The notes under the pieces were generated by a model. The model did not search any database, was not told the origin of the DNA, and was given only the letters and a program-made list of their open reading frames with translations. A stretch of DNA of 50,839 bases. Source: Rhodobiaceae bacterium. GTDB lineage: Bacteria > Pseudomonadota > Alphaproteobacteria > Rhizobiales > Tepidamorphaceae. Numbering within the stretch: position 1 is the first letter of the stretch; the number at the start of each line of letters is the position of its first letter. The translations under genes were made by a program, and so were the position numbers. Below are positions 34,650 to 42,725 of this stretch, piece after piece. The stretch covers positions 1 to 50,839 of the forward strand of contig JACKJP010000010.1 of assembly GCA_020637895.1 (NCBI GenBank), in the 5' to 3' direction.

Positions 34650-36937
34650 CTATTTGGGCGGGATTGCGAGCCAACGCCGCTTGAAGCGGCCGTACTCCTT
34701 GCCGATACGCGTGGCGGTGCGCAGCATTTCGCCACGCATTTCCCAAAGCCGCAGCCGCGCCCTTCCCATCGGTTTTCTCGCAACGGCTTCGCGCAACAGC
34801 TCGGCAAGCGGCCCGGCGACGCTATCGACGTTCTCTTCATAGAAGATTTCGCCATAGGCGCCCGTTGTCTCATAGACGCGCCGGTCGGGAAAATCACGTT
34901 GCCAGTCCGGACCGCTTTCGCCGGGCTTCAGATAGGCATCGGCGACGTGCCCTTCGCGGCTGTAGAGGATGCCGGTAAAATCACGGTAGGGCCCAAGGCT
35001 GTATCCCCACTCCATGAGGACGAGAACCTCCGGCGTGCGGCCGATCTGCCGAAGCCGCCTTGCAAGCGCCAGGGCGATGATGGCCGCCTGGCAATTGCCC
35101 CCGATGGCGATGGGCCTGTCGCCGGCAATCGCCAGGATCTCCCAGAGGTAGCGATCGCACACGCTGTCGAGAACTTCCGCCGTGTACTCGCGTACGGGAA
35201 TGATTCCGACCAGCGATCGCATCGCATAGAGCGGCTGATAGCGATGCAGATTTCTGGCCAGCCGCGTCGCTTCGTCATCATCCTGGAAAACCCAGAAAAG
35301 CGGCATGCGTGTGCCGGTTACATTGTGACCGGCGACGAGACTACCCGGGAATTTGCGCACGCCTCGCCATGTCGATTGGAACAGGTCAAGTTCGCGCAGG
35401 ACGCCGGCGCCCGAAAGTCTTCCCGCAGCCGGTTGGGCAGCGACGGTATCATCCGGCGCAGGGCTGGAGAGGATGGCGCTCAGACCGCGCAGCGTTGGGT
35501 CACTGTAGTAGCTTTCCAGCGGCAGGCCGACGCCGAATTTGGCCTCCACCGCGAATATCATCTCTGCCGCCGCCAGGGAGTCGCCGCCGAGTTCGAAGAA
35601 GTCCTCGTCAGCCTCGGGAACGGCGTTGAGTTTCAGCACCCGGCGCCACAATTCGCCGAGCCACGCTTCGTCACTCTCTGGCATTGCTGATCGCCGCGAC
35701 CGCGGACGGTCGACGGTTTCACGTCGTCGCGGAGGCATGACATGACGCCGCAACTTGCCGGCAAGATAGGTATCCACCAGCGGTTGCCGTCTTATCTTCT
35801 GTGTCGGTGTGCGGACGATATCGCTCTCAGTGATCGGAACCAGATGCTTGGCGGTTATGCCTGCGACCTTGGCGGTTTCGCGTCTCAGGCGACGGACAAG
35901 CATGTCCATATCTTCGGAATCCGTCGCCGCCGGCACGAAGAACAGGGCAAGCTCTTCTGTAGTGCCGCCGGGTGAACGGATTGCGGCGGCGATAACCGCA
36001 GAGACAGGAAGCCCGCGGATCTTGCGCAACGCGGTTTCGATCCGCTCCAGCGAGATGTTCTTTCCGTTGACGATGATCTTGGCTTCCTGACGGCCCGTGA
36101 CGCGCAGTTCGTCATTCTCGATAAATCCGACGTCGCCGGTCTTCAGCCATCCATCGACAAAGCAGCTGACGTCATCGCCGCCGAGGCCGGCATAGCCGGA
36201 AAACATCTTCATGTCCGACCGGACCTGGATGTTGCCGGATTCGCCAACCGGCAATGGCTGGTTTTCGTCATCAACAATGCGCAGGGAAACATCTTCGAGG
36301 CAGCCGCCAACGGAGACCGGCGCACTGCCGTCGCCAATCGCATCGAGCGCCTGCTGCAATTGCGTAAAATTGGTGGCGCAGATGGTACCCATCTCGCTCG
36401 ACCCGTAGCCGAAATTGATCGCAGTGTTCGTGGCGCCTGCCATCTTCAGGCAGACGGCAAGCCTTGTAACGAGTTCGGGAACGATCATTTCCGCGCCAAG
36501 CCCGAAACGTGTCACCGATGACAGATCGTAGGACGTCTTGCCTGCCTCGATCGTCGTCAGAACCTTCTCGAGCATCGAAGACGTGAGACCGATGGAGGCA
36601 ATCTTGAACTGTTCCACCAGCCCGAGATATTCGGCCGGCATCGCCATCATGCGCTGCGGCTGCATATAGCCTTCGACGTCTGCCGTGGGAAAGACCATCC
36701 AAAGGCCGGTCACGCCATCGAACGGAAAATTCTGCAACCGCGTCACAGCCGGTCGCCGCGTGTAGTTCGCAAAGAAACGGTTGAGAAGAGCCCGGCTTCC
36801 GATGCGGGCGAATTTCGGAAGGCCGGTCGTACCCGAGGTGGAGACGAGGACACCGCCCTCAAGTGTCGGCCCGATCGCTGGATTGACCACTGGCTGTATC
36901 GCATGGCCGCCATGTGCGGTCACCGCGAAGACGCTAA
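34650..36937 (-). pseudogene. C-terminal part of a split adenylate-forming ligase-carrier-thioesterase gene
   Basis: The frame is open from the IS edge to 34650; its first possible start is the GTG at 36923 (MTAHGGHAIQ), giving 757 residues. The adenylation domain keeps STSGTTGLPK, GYGSSEMG, LKTGDVGF and the lysine in PTQKIRR. A carrier domain follows (DDFFELGGDSLAAAEM). The last about 220 residues resemble a thioesterase with IGGNCQA, placing a cysteine (611) where most have serine. The N-terminal 158 codons lie beyond the IS at 37951-38429. Joined without the IS and one CTAA the frame is continuous and codes for 920 residues. Without the N-terminal part adenylation is probably lost. Confidence 0.85.
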
Positions 36938-37950
36938 CTGTTTGATCCCACGGTTTGATGGTGTGATCCTTTCGAAGGAATGGAAGGATGCCCTATGGGA
37001 CAGGTTCGTCACGGAAGCGCCACGACCACGCACGCCGTCAGAGCAGCAATACAGCGATCGCAAGCTTCGCTCGCGACGCTGAGCCGGGAGTTGGGGATCA
37101 ACCCAAAGACGGTTGCGAAGTGGCGTAAACGGCAGACGGTCGATGATCTCAAGACCGGACCAAAGGAGCCACGTTCGACGGTTCTCACGGAGGCTGAGGA
37201 GGCGGCCATTGTCGCGTTTCGGCGCCACACGCTGCTGCCGCTTGATGACTGCCTCTATGCCCTTCAGCCGTCCATCCCGCACCTGACACGCTCGGCGCTG
37301 CACCGCTGTCTACAGCGGCATGGCATCTCACGCCTGTCTGAGGTCGAGGGCGACAAACCGAGGCGGTCGAAGTTCAAACGCTACCCGATCGGCTTCTTCC
37401 ACATAGACATTGCCGAAGTGCAGACTGCTGAAGGAAAGCTCTTCCTGTTCGTTGGCATCGACCGCACGAGCAAGTTTGCCGTTACCCAGCTCGTCCAGAA
37501 GGCAGACAGGAAGACGGCCTGGGAGTTCCTGCAACACATGCTCGAAGCCGTGCCATATCAGGTTCACACCGTCCTCACCGACAATGGCATTCAGTTCGCT
37601 GAGCAGCCTCGGAACCGGAATACCGCCTACTCACGGCCCATGCGTTTCGACATGATCTGTGAGGCCAACGGGATTGAGCACCGGCTGACCAAACCCAACC
37701 ATCCCTGGACCAACGGACAGGTCGAACGGATGAACCGCACGATCAAGGAGGCCACCGTCAAACGCTTCCACTACGACTGCCATGATCAGCTGCGAACGCA
37801 CCTCTCGGACTTCATGGCAGCATACAACTTCGCGCGCCGGCTCAAGACCCTCAACGGGCTCACACCCTACGAATACATCTGCAAGATCTGGACTTCAGAG
37901 CCGGACAGATTCATCTTGAACCCGATCCACCAAATGCCGGGACTGAACAG
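36938..37950 (+). mobile_element. IS481-family insertion sequence (1,013 bp)
   Basis: Ends form imperfect inverted repeats: left CTGTTTGATCCCACGGTTTG, right (reverse complement) CTGTTCAGTCCCGGCATTTG, sharing CTGTT, TCCC and TTTG. Direct copies of CTAA flank it. One transposase gene fills it. The insertion breaks the ligase gene that runs on the opposite strand. No decay is visible in the transposase, so the insertion may be recent. Confidence 0.85.
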
Positions 37951-37954
37951 CTAA
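36995..37954 (+). CDS. IS481-family transposase
   Basis: DDE transposase of 319 residues. An N-terminal helix-turn-helix (SLATLSRELGINPKTVAKWR) is followed by an rve-type core with catalytic residues in FFHIDIAEV, VLTDNGIQF and NGQVERMNRTIKE. The start MGQVRHGSATTTHAVRAAIQ is the usual one for the group and follows GGAAGGATGCCCT; an ATG at 36980 is five codons upstream. The last residues are Leu-Asn-Ser and the stop TAA lies wholly within the CTAA target duplication, as does the last base of the Ser codon. Confidence 0.93.
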   Translation: MGQVRHGSATTTHAVRAAIQRSQASLATLSRELGINPKTVAKWRKRQTVDDLKTGPKEPRSTVLTEAEEAAIVAFRRHTLLPLDDCLYALQPSIPHLTRSALHRCLQRHGISRLSEVEGDKPRRSKFKRYPIGFFHIDIAEVQTAEGKLFLFVGIDRTSKFAVTQLVQKADRKTAWEFLQHMLEAVPYQVHTVLTDNGIQFAEQPRNRNTAYSRPMRFDMICEANGIEHRLTKPNHPWTNGQVERMNRTIKEATVKRFHYDCHDQLRTHLSDFMAAYNFARRLKTLNGLTPYEYICKIWTSEPDRFILNPIHQMPGLNS

Positions 37955-38429
37955 CCGCAGGGCTCGAAACGGCAGCTTCCGCAGAAATTCTGTCGGCAAT
38001 TCTTTGCGGACAGATCACGACCGGTGACCTGAAAGTCTTGCCCAGGATGGCGAACCTGTCAGCCAGTCCGACGCCAGCCAGTTCGCTGGAAGATATATGC
38101 CAGGGAATAGCCCAGAAGTTTCCCAGAAAAGATGCCCATAGCGCGGGCACAAATTCCAGAAACTCGTCGAAGCACAGGATGATTTCCGACCCGGGCTCAA
38201 ACCCCAGATCGCGGCAGCGCGTCAGGATTTCCCTTGCGCTCTCAAGCAAATCGCCGAAAGTCGCTTCGGCGCGGCTTCCATCCTGGCGAATTTCAACATA
38301 TTTGCCCTCTGGCCTGCGCGCGACCAGCGCCTCGAGCACCCCGGCCAGATTGCCAGGAAGATCGTCTGGAATCGGCAGGGCTATTCCCGTCAGTTGGCCG
38401 GCTATGCCGCCTGCGACACGGTCGCGCAT
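37951..38429 (-). pseudogene. N-terminal fragment of the split ligase gene
   Basis: About 158 codons starting MRDRVAGGIAGQLTGIALPI. The N-terminal subdomain of an adenylate-forming enzyme is recognisable (YVEIRQDGSRAEATFGDLLE; LGFEPGSEIILCFDEFLEFV; ALWASFLGNFWAIPWHI). The frame crosses the insertion point and stops 40 bases inside the IS at 37911, adding a foreign tail. Across the site, ...SSPAVS joins VFAVTAHGG of the downstream part in frame once the IS and one CTAA are removed. Its start overlaps the hydroxylase gene by 28 bases. Confidence 0.85.
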
Positions 38430-39376
38430 GACTGATCGATCAGAAGGCTGGCCCGCTCTGAAAGCAGCCCCTCGCGCCGGACAAGTTCGACGCCATCATT
38501 GAACCTGCGCTCCAGTTCGGGGAGTTGCCTTGCCATATCATCGCGCGCGCCGCCATCCAGCAGGTTCCGGTCGATGCACATCCGGTTGAAATCGACCATG
38601 CGGGCGCAGACAACGGTGGCATGGAAGATGCCGTCCATCGGACGCGGTTCCGGCCTCAGCGGAGATTTGTAGCTCTTGTCCAGCGGGTTCATCACAAGAG
38701 GCGCGGACGTTGAAATTGCAAACAGCAGCGCGTGAGTGATCTCGTGAATGAGAAATTGCCCTGTGCTCCAGACGCTTGTGAAGGCTTCGCCATTCATGAA
38801 GCCCGCACCCCAGACCATGAATGAGGTCACGCCGCCAAAGCTGAGCGCATCCGGGCGGTCGCTGCCGCGCGCCACATAAAGGCGGCACCACAGATCGAGT
38901 ATTTCCTGATGAGATTGCGGATCGGAAGCGGACAGAAGATCGAGCGCTGCAACAACTCGGTCCTTGGCTTGCGCGAACAGCTCGGGGCCGACACCCGACA
39001 TGCGCCGGTTTCCGCCATCCTCCGCAAACAGCAACGCGGGAAAGCGATCGAAATCCTCACCCAGCGTTTCCCGGTCGTACGGCTCGATTGCAAAATTCGG
39101 ATTCTGGCCGGCAGTCGCCAGCAATTCCCTGGCAAGAGACGCTGCCTGGTCGAGCCTGTTCTGCTTGATGGCGAAGACAAGCTGATAATAACAGGCGAAT
39201 ACGTGCGGCATCTGTCGATGCTGCCTGATGCTATCGACCGCTGCGGCGCACTGCGCGAGATCCAGACCGAGACGTTCGGCGGCCTTGTCGAAGACATACC
39301 GGAGACTGTCGGCAAGCCGCTCCCTGATCGCCTGATCCAGCGCTTTCGCATTCTCATTGGGCGCCAGAACACGCAT
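38402..39376 (-). CDS. HExxH-motif protein, probable 2-oxoglutarate-dependent peptide beta-hydroxylase
   Basis: Protein of 324 residues. HEITH at 211-215 is followed 37 residues later by a third candidate metal ligand (H252) in PLRPEPRPMDGIFHATVV; this spacing and the RP..G..H signature match the mod_HExxH family (aKG-HExxH peptide beta-hydroxylases) of RiPP clusters rather than a peptidase. The ATG at 39376 (MRVLAPNENAKAL) was chosen because ACGGAG precedes it. It lies after eight repetitive peptide genes on the same strand and overlaps the ligase gene. Hydroxylation of the peptides is inferred. Confidence 0.8.
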   Translation of the reverse strand: MRVLAPNENAKALDQAIRERLADSLRYVFDKAAERLGLDLAQCAAAVDSIRQHRQMPHVFACYYQLVFAIKQNRLDQAASLARELLATAGQNPNFAIEPYDRETLGEDFDRFPALLFAEDGGNRRMSGVGPELFAQAKDRVVAALDLLSASDPQSHQEILDLWCRLYVARGSDRPDALSFGGVTSFMVWGAGFMNGEAFTSVWSTGQFLIHEITHALLFAISTSAPLVMNPLDKSYKSPLRPEPRPMDGIFHATVVCARMVDFNRMCIDRNLLDGGARDDMARQLPELERRFNDGVELVRREGLLSERASLLIDQSCATVSQAA

Positions 39377-39475
39377 GATCAACAACTCCGTTTGCAAACT
39401 GATCGACTGGGACAACCAGTATCCGTCAACTCCACAGGCAGCACGCTCCACCGAACATCGCGGAATTCAGCGCGA

Positions 39476-39610
39476 TACCCACTACTGGACATCCGCCAAA
39501 AATCTCACCGCCCTGTTTCGCGACGGCCGCAGCGGGACCAGTTCCCCGCTCTGTTTCAGCAGTCGCGCGGCGTCTCTGGGGTCAAGCGCATTAGACCGGA
39601 CAAGCCTCGG
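39476..39610 (-). pseudogene. In-frame relic of a third repeat unit after the P1 stop
   Basis: Reading on past the TAA of the P1 gene in the same frame gives 45 codons to the next stop. They include DPRDAARLLKQSGELVP, a decayed version of the ARLL-[ST]K-GPELP unit that should follow the final LPGFDQ of P1. A stop therefore seems to have cut P1 short, unless readthrough occurs. Confidence 0.6.
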
Positions 39611-39916
39611 TTACTGATCGAATCCAGGAAGCTGATCCGTATCGAGGGCCGGCTCATCAGGGATTTCCGGCCCCATCTTGGACAGAAGCCTTCCGGCGAC
39701 CTTGAGATTGGCGACACCTGTGCCGGAAGCCTTTTCGATCTGGTCGAACCCGAGCAGATTGGCGGGTTCGAGTTCCGGCTGGCCATCGCGATCCTTGATA
39801 GTGGGCACTTCACCCGCCAGCTTCGACAGAAGCCTGCCAGCCTGCGCAACACCGCCCTCGGACACTTTCGACACCTGGTCGAAACCGAGAAGTTCATCCA
39901 GTTCCATATCGATCAT
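39611..39916 (-). CDS. Repetitive peptide P1 (RiPP-precursor-like)
   Basis: Protein of 101 residues made of repeats: LLGFDQ - AGRLLSKLAGEVP - LLGFDQ - AGRLLSKMGPEIP - LPGFDQ, where it ends. The ATG at 39916 (MIDMELDELLGFDQ) follows AGGAATACTCC and fits the starts of its paralogs; the open frame continues 26 codons upstream. It is acidic with cationic RLLSK patches, has no signal peptide, and no cysteine. It is the last peptide gene before the HExxH gene. No known family is recognised. A coding relic follows its stop. Confidence 0.8.
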   Translation of the reverse strand: MIDMELDELLGFDQVSKVSEGGVAQAGRLLSKLAGEVPTIKDRDGQPELEPANLLGFDQIEKASGTGVANLKVAGRLLSKMGPEIPDEPALDTDQLPGFDQ

Positions 39917-40007
39917 GGAGTATTCCTGATTACCTTTGCGGGCTTCCCGCTGGCGAACCGTTGCCGTTGCATAAATCCGGTAGCGCTCAGCCACACCAGT
40001 TCGTGTG

Positions 40008-40304
40008 TCAGTCAGCAGACAGCGTCTCCAGACCCCAGGTTACCATTTCGCCACCGCCGACCTTACACAGCAACCGAGCCGCTGCATGAACATCGACCGT
40101 GATGGATTTTGAAGCCTCGTCCAACTGACTGAATCCCAGCAACTGACCGACATCGATATCCGGCAATGGCAGTTCAGGACCGCCCATCTTCGACATCAGG
40201 CGACCGGCGGACTTCTCATCCTGCGCCGCAACCTTCGACATATGATCGAAACCGAGCAGATCGCCGGTCTCAAGATCGATATTGCCAAGAATCTCTTTTG
40301 TCAT
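40008..40304 (-). CDS. Repetitive peptide P2 (type A)
   Basis: Protein of 98 residues: MTKEILGNIDLETGDLLGFD(H), AGRLMSKMGGPELP, LLGFSQ, AARLLCKVGGGE and a short tail ending LETLSAD. It is the most divergent double-unit member (LLGFDH, LLGFSQ) and has a cysteine in the RLL unit. GAGGAA lies 14 bases before the chosen ATG at 40304; an ATG seven codons upstream is possible. It pairs with P3 upstream. Confidence 0.75.
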   Translation of the reverse strand: MTKEILGNIDLETGDLLGFDHMSKVAAQDEKSAGRLMSKMGGPELPLPDIDVGQLLGFSQLDEASKSITVDVHAAARLLCKVGGGEMVTWGLETLSAD

Positions 40305-40373
40305 CTCAGATATCCAGTTCCTCATAACCAATGATAGCAAGCATATCACATCCAGCCTGTAACGCTATCGATC

Positions 40374-40610
40374 TCACTGTCCGGGAAGTTCTCCGTTCCC
40401 GATCTTGGAGAGCAGACGCCCAACATCCCTGAGATCATGCTCGCTTGCAACGGAACTCACCCCCAGCAGTTCCGGACCGATCTTGGTCAGAAGGCGCGCG
40501 GTCTTCGTCAAATCGGTTGGATCGACCGCCGCCGTCGGAATCTGATCGAAACCGAGAAGGCAGTTCATCTCAAGGGCGATGGCCCCATCGGTCTGCTTGC
40601 AATCATTCAT
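40374..40610 (-). CDS. Repetitive peptide P3 (type B, extended)
   Basis: Protein of 78 residues beginning MNDCKQTDGAIALEMNCLLG. It has LLGFDQ, ARLLTKIGPELLG, then a second unit GRLLSKIGNGELPGQ. The second LLGFDQ is degenerate (LLGVSS) and merged with the preceding unit, so two RLL units share one clear GFDQ. The first half matches P5 and P7. Start at 40610 is the first ATG. Confidence 0.75.
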   Translation of the reverse strand: MNDCKQTDGAIALEMNCLLGFDQIPTAAVDPTDLTKTARLLTKIGPELLGVSSVASEHDLRDVGRLLSKIGNGELPGQ

Positions 40611-40677
40611 TCGAGATACCCTGCCCAATTGTCGGGGCGCGGTTCGCGCCCATAGTGCCAGTGTTCAATAAAGCGCT

Positions 40678-40929
40678 TCAGGCGCCCGGCAGTTCCGGAC
40701 CGATCTTGGTCAGCAGACGCGCCGTCTTCGCAAGATCGGCATCCTCTGCCTCCGACGATGCGTTTCGCATCTGGTCGAAGCCAAGCAACGCGCTGACGTC
40801 GAGGGAAGGCAAAGCTGATTCACCGCCGCCGATCTTCGACATGAGCCTGCCCGCGCTCTGAATGTCGGCAGTCCCGAGTTTTGCCATCTGGTCAAAGCCG
40901 AGAAGGCCATCAGTCTCAATATCACTCAT
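40678..40929 (-). CDS. Repetitive peptide P4 (type A)
   Basis: Protein of 83 residues: MSDIETDGLLGFDQMAKLGT, AGRLMSKIGGGES, LLGFDQM, ARLLTKIGPELPGA. It is a close paralog of P6 along its full length. GAGGAGCTTGAAT precedes the ATG at 40929. No cysteine. It is 44 bases after P5. Confidence 0.8.
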   Translation of the reverse strand: MSDIETDGLLGFDQMAKLGTADIQSAGRLMSKIGGGESALPSLDVSALLGFDQMRNASSEAEDADLAKTARLLTKIGPELPGA

Positions 40930-40972
40930 ATTCAAGCTCCTCGCCGCGTGGTGTTGCAGCTTAACAGACCGG

Positions 40973-41137
40973 TCAGTCAACAACCGGCGTTTCCGGACCG
41001 ATCTTGGTCAGAAGACGCGCCGTCTTTGACAGGTCTGCGTCACCTGCAGCCGCATCGACTTTCGGCATCTGATCAAAGCCGAGGAGGCTGTCCATCTCCA
41101 GGGCGATTGCTTCATCAAGCTGCTTCAAATTGTTCAT
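40973..41137 (-). CDS. Repetitive peptide P5 (type B)
   Basis: Protein of 54 residues: MNNLKQLDEAIALEMDSLLG then FDQMPKVDA, a 15-residue linker and ARLLTKIGPETPVVD. A single GFDQ/RLL unit. GGCAGGT precedes the ATG at 41137. It is a close paralog of P7. Confidence 0.8.
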   Translation of the reverse strand: MNNLKQLDEAIALEMDSLLGFDQMPKVDAAAGDADLSKTARLLTKIGPETPVVD

Positions 41138-41216
41138 ACCTGCCTGTCTCCAGTTTGAAACTGTCATCGCTGCAAAGGCAGCTCCAGCACAACGCACAAC
41201 TGCGTGCACTGTGCGA

Positions 41217-41465
41217 CTAGTTCGGTATTTCCGGACCGATCTTGGTCAGAAGGCGCGCCGTCTTCGCAAGATCGGCATCCTCTGCGTCCGACGATACATC
41301 CCGCATCTGATCAAACCCCAGCAACTCGCTGATGTCCAAGGATTGCAGACTGTTCTCGGTGAAACCAATTTTCGACATAAGGCGGCCTGCGCTCTGAATG
41401 TCGGCCGAGCCGAGTTTGGCCATCTGGTCAAAGCCGAGAAGGCAATCTGTTTCAATATCATTCAT
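41217..41465 (-). CDS. Repetitive peptide P6 (type A)
   Basis: Protein of 82 residues: MNDIETDCLLGFDQMAKLGS, AGRLMSKIGFTENS, LLGFDQM, ARLLTKIGPEIPN. It is colinear with P4. GAGGAACGTGAAT precedes the ATG at 41465. A cysteine stands directly before the first LLGFDQ, where P4 has glycine. Confidence 0.8.
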   Translation of the reverse strand: MNDIETDCLLGFDQMAKLGSADIQSAGRLMSKIGFTENSLQSLDISELLGFDQMRDVSSDAEDADLAKTARLLTKIGPEIPN

Positions 41466-41495
41466 ATTCACGTTCCTCGCCAACCGGCGCTGTTC

Positions 41496-41678
41496 TCAAG
41501 ATACCGATCGATCGACAAACGGTGTTTCCGGACCGATCTTGGTCAGAAGGCGCGCCGTCCTCGTCAGATCCGCATCGGCCGCATGCGCGTCAACCTTCGG
41601 CATCTGGTCGAAACCAAGCAGACAGCCTGTTTCGAGCGCGATAAGATCATCGGCCCGCCCGTCAACCCTGTTTGCCAT
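41496..41678 (-). CDS. Repetitive peptide P7 (type B)
   Basis: Protein of 60 residues: MANRVDGRADDLIALETGCL, LGFDQMPKVDA, ARLLTKIGPETPFVDRSVS. One unit, colinear with P5. The ATG at 41678 has GGAGAG six bases upstream; the ATG just before it (41681) is too close. It is 30 bases before P6. Confidence 0.78.
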   Translation of the reverse strand: MANRVDGRADDLIALETGCLLGFDQMPKVDAHAADADLTRTARLLTKIGPETPFVDRSVS

Positions 41679-41747
41679 CATTCTCTCCATAAGACCGTCT
41701 GTCACGGTTGCTTGTACCGCGCGCCATCCGGCGCAATAACCAGATGA

Positions 41748-41915
41748 TCAGGCTTCTGGTTCGCCGATGCCAATCTTGCAGAAAAGTCGCCCGGCGGATG
41801 CAACCGCATCACCATTTTCCACACCCTGCATCCGCTCGAACCCGAGGAGATCGGCAATATCCAGATCCAAAATCGTGGACTGGTCTTCGCGATCCCGCAC
41901 TGAAACAGTGTTCAT
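41748..41915 (-). CDS. Repetitive peptide P8 (55 aa, first of the array)
   Basis: A very small gene found by reading the minus strand. It starts MNTVSVRDREDQSTILDLDI and contains LLGFERMQ (variant of LLGFDQM) and AGRLFCKIGIGEPEA at the C-terminus. It has one unit, with a cysteine in the RLL part as in P2. GGGAGATGTAACC precedes the ATG at 41915, a strong ribosome site. It is the promoter-proximal gene of the array. Confidence 0.75.
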   Translation of the reverse strand: MNTVSVRDREDQSTILDLDIADLLGFERMQGVENGDAVASAGRLFCKIGIGEPEA

Positions 41916-42200
41916 TGGTTACATCTCCCGCCGGCAATTCGGGGGCAACATAGCGCAGCGAATCATCCTTGCAAATTACATATGTTGAAGAAACGTAAAG
42001 GAAGTTTGCCAACGTGACATTTGCATCGCACCTGCTGCCAGCTCGCAAACGGAATGATCGCCCATAATTTTTCGCAAGCATGTGTTCGGCATATCGATTG
42101 CGTGCCGACGGGCAGCGCCTTGGGAAATTTTCCCTCTATGCCGGGGTCGCGGACAGGCACGACGACGTGGTAGCAAAGCACGAAAATCTATGGAGACTGC

Positions 42201-42725
42201 ATGATCAGCATCGACGATTTTGTCGCCGACAAACCTTGGCATGACGATACGACCGCGTTCGAGGAACTGACAGTTCCTGACCAGATTGCCGGCGTTCGTC
42301 TGCAACGAATTGTGACACATGGTGACAATCGCGGCGATCTGTCCGTGCTGATGTCCAGCCATTATGGCGAAATCGCGCCAATCCCCCATGTCTACCTGGT
42401 GGGCGCAGCGCCTGGCTCGATCAGAGCCTGGGTGTTCCACAAACACCAAGACGACCGCCTTGCCTATACGCAGGGCCAGTTCCGCGTCGCGCTCTATGAT
42501 ATCCGGCCGGACAGTCCGACGTCAGGCGGGCTCAACATTCTCGAAGTCGGGTCTGCAAACAAGATTCTGCTGACCATCCCACCCTTCGTCGCGCATGGCG
42601 TCCAGAACCGCGGCGCCGAAACGGCCAGTTTCGTCAACATGCCGACCCGCGCGTACGATCCTTCACGCCCCGACAAGGCGCGGCTGCGCGCCGACCATCC
42701 CGACATGCCGGCGTGCTTTGACTGA
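42201..42725 (+). CDS. RmlC-like cupin (dTDP-sugar epimerase family)
   Basis: Protein of 174 residues with the single-domain cupin fold of dTDP-4-dehydrorhamnose 3,5-epimerases. Recognisable stretches are THGDNRGDLSVL, SIRAWVFHKHQDDRLAYTQG (with the family His-x-x-x-Asp region), FRVALYDIRPDS and PPFVAHGVQN. It is divergent enough that epimerase activity on a nucleotide sugar is only likely. It starts 285 bases from the peptide array, on the opposite strand, and overlaps the glycosyltransferase gene, suggesting that the two make or attach a sugar. Confidence 0.82.
   Translation: MISIDDFVADKPWHDDTTAFEELTVPDQIAGVRLQRIVTHGDNRGDLSVLMSSHYGEIAPIPHVYLVGAAPGSIRAWVFHKHQDDRLAYTQGQFRVALYDIRPDSPTSGGLNILEVGSANKILLTIPPFVAHGVQNRGAETASFVNMPTRAYDPSRPDKARLRADHPDMPACFD

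Larger units (their letters stand above)
36934..37954. repeat. 4-bp target-site duplication CTAA flanking the IS
   Basis: CTAA at 36934-36937 and at 37951-37954 border the element directly. IS481-family elements are known to insert at CTAG-like sites with a 4-bp duplication, and CTAA differs by one base. Confidence 0.75.
39611..41915 (-). repeat. Array of eight paralogous repeat-peptide genes
   Basis: Thirteen clear LLGFDQ-type and thirteen RLL[ST]KIG-type units lie in eight small genes. Three B-A pairs (P7-P6, P5-P4, P3-P2) follow one another. Starts of matching genes are 541 (P7 to P5), 536 (P6 to P4) and 527 (P5 to P3) bases apart, indicating tandem duplication of a module of about 0.54 kb. 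TTCCGGACCGATCTTGGTCA recurs on the plus strand near 40468, 40694, 40988, 41226 and 41526. Confidence 0.85.

Noticed and set aside
38402..39376. Zinc metallopeptidase because of HEITH
   Set aside because: The downstream RP..G..H pattern, the absence of a signal peptide and the precursor-like neighbours fit the peptide hydroxylase family better.
39611..41915. CRISPR-like array of direct repeats
   Set aside because: Repeats are unevenly spaced, lie in open frames and code for conserved peptide motifs; no cas genes are present.
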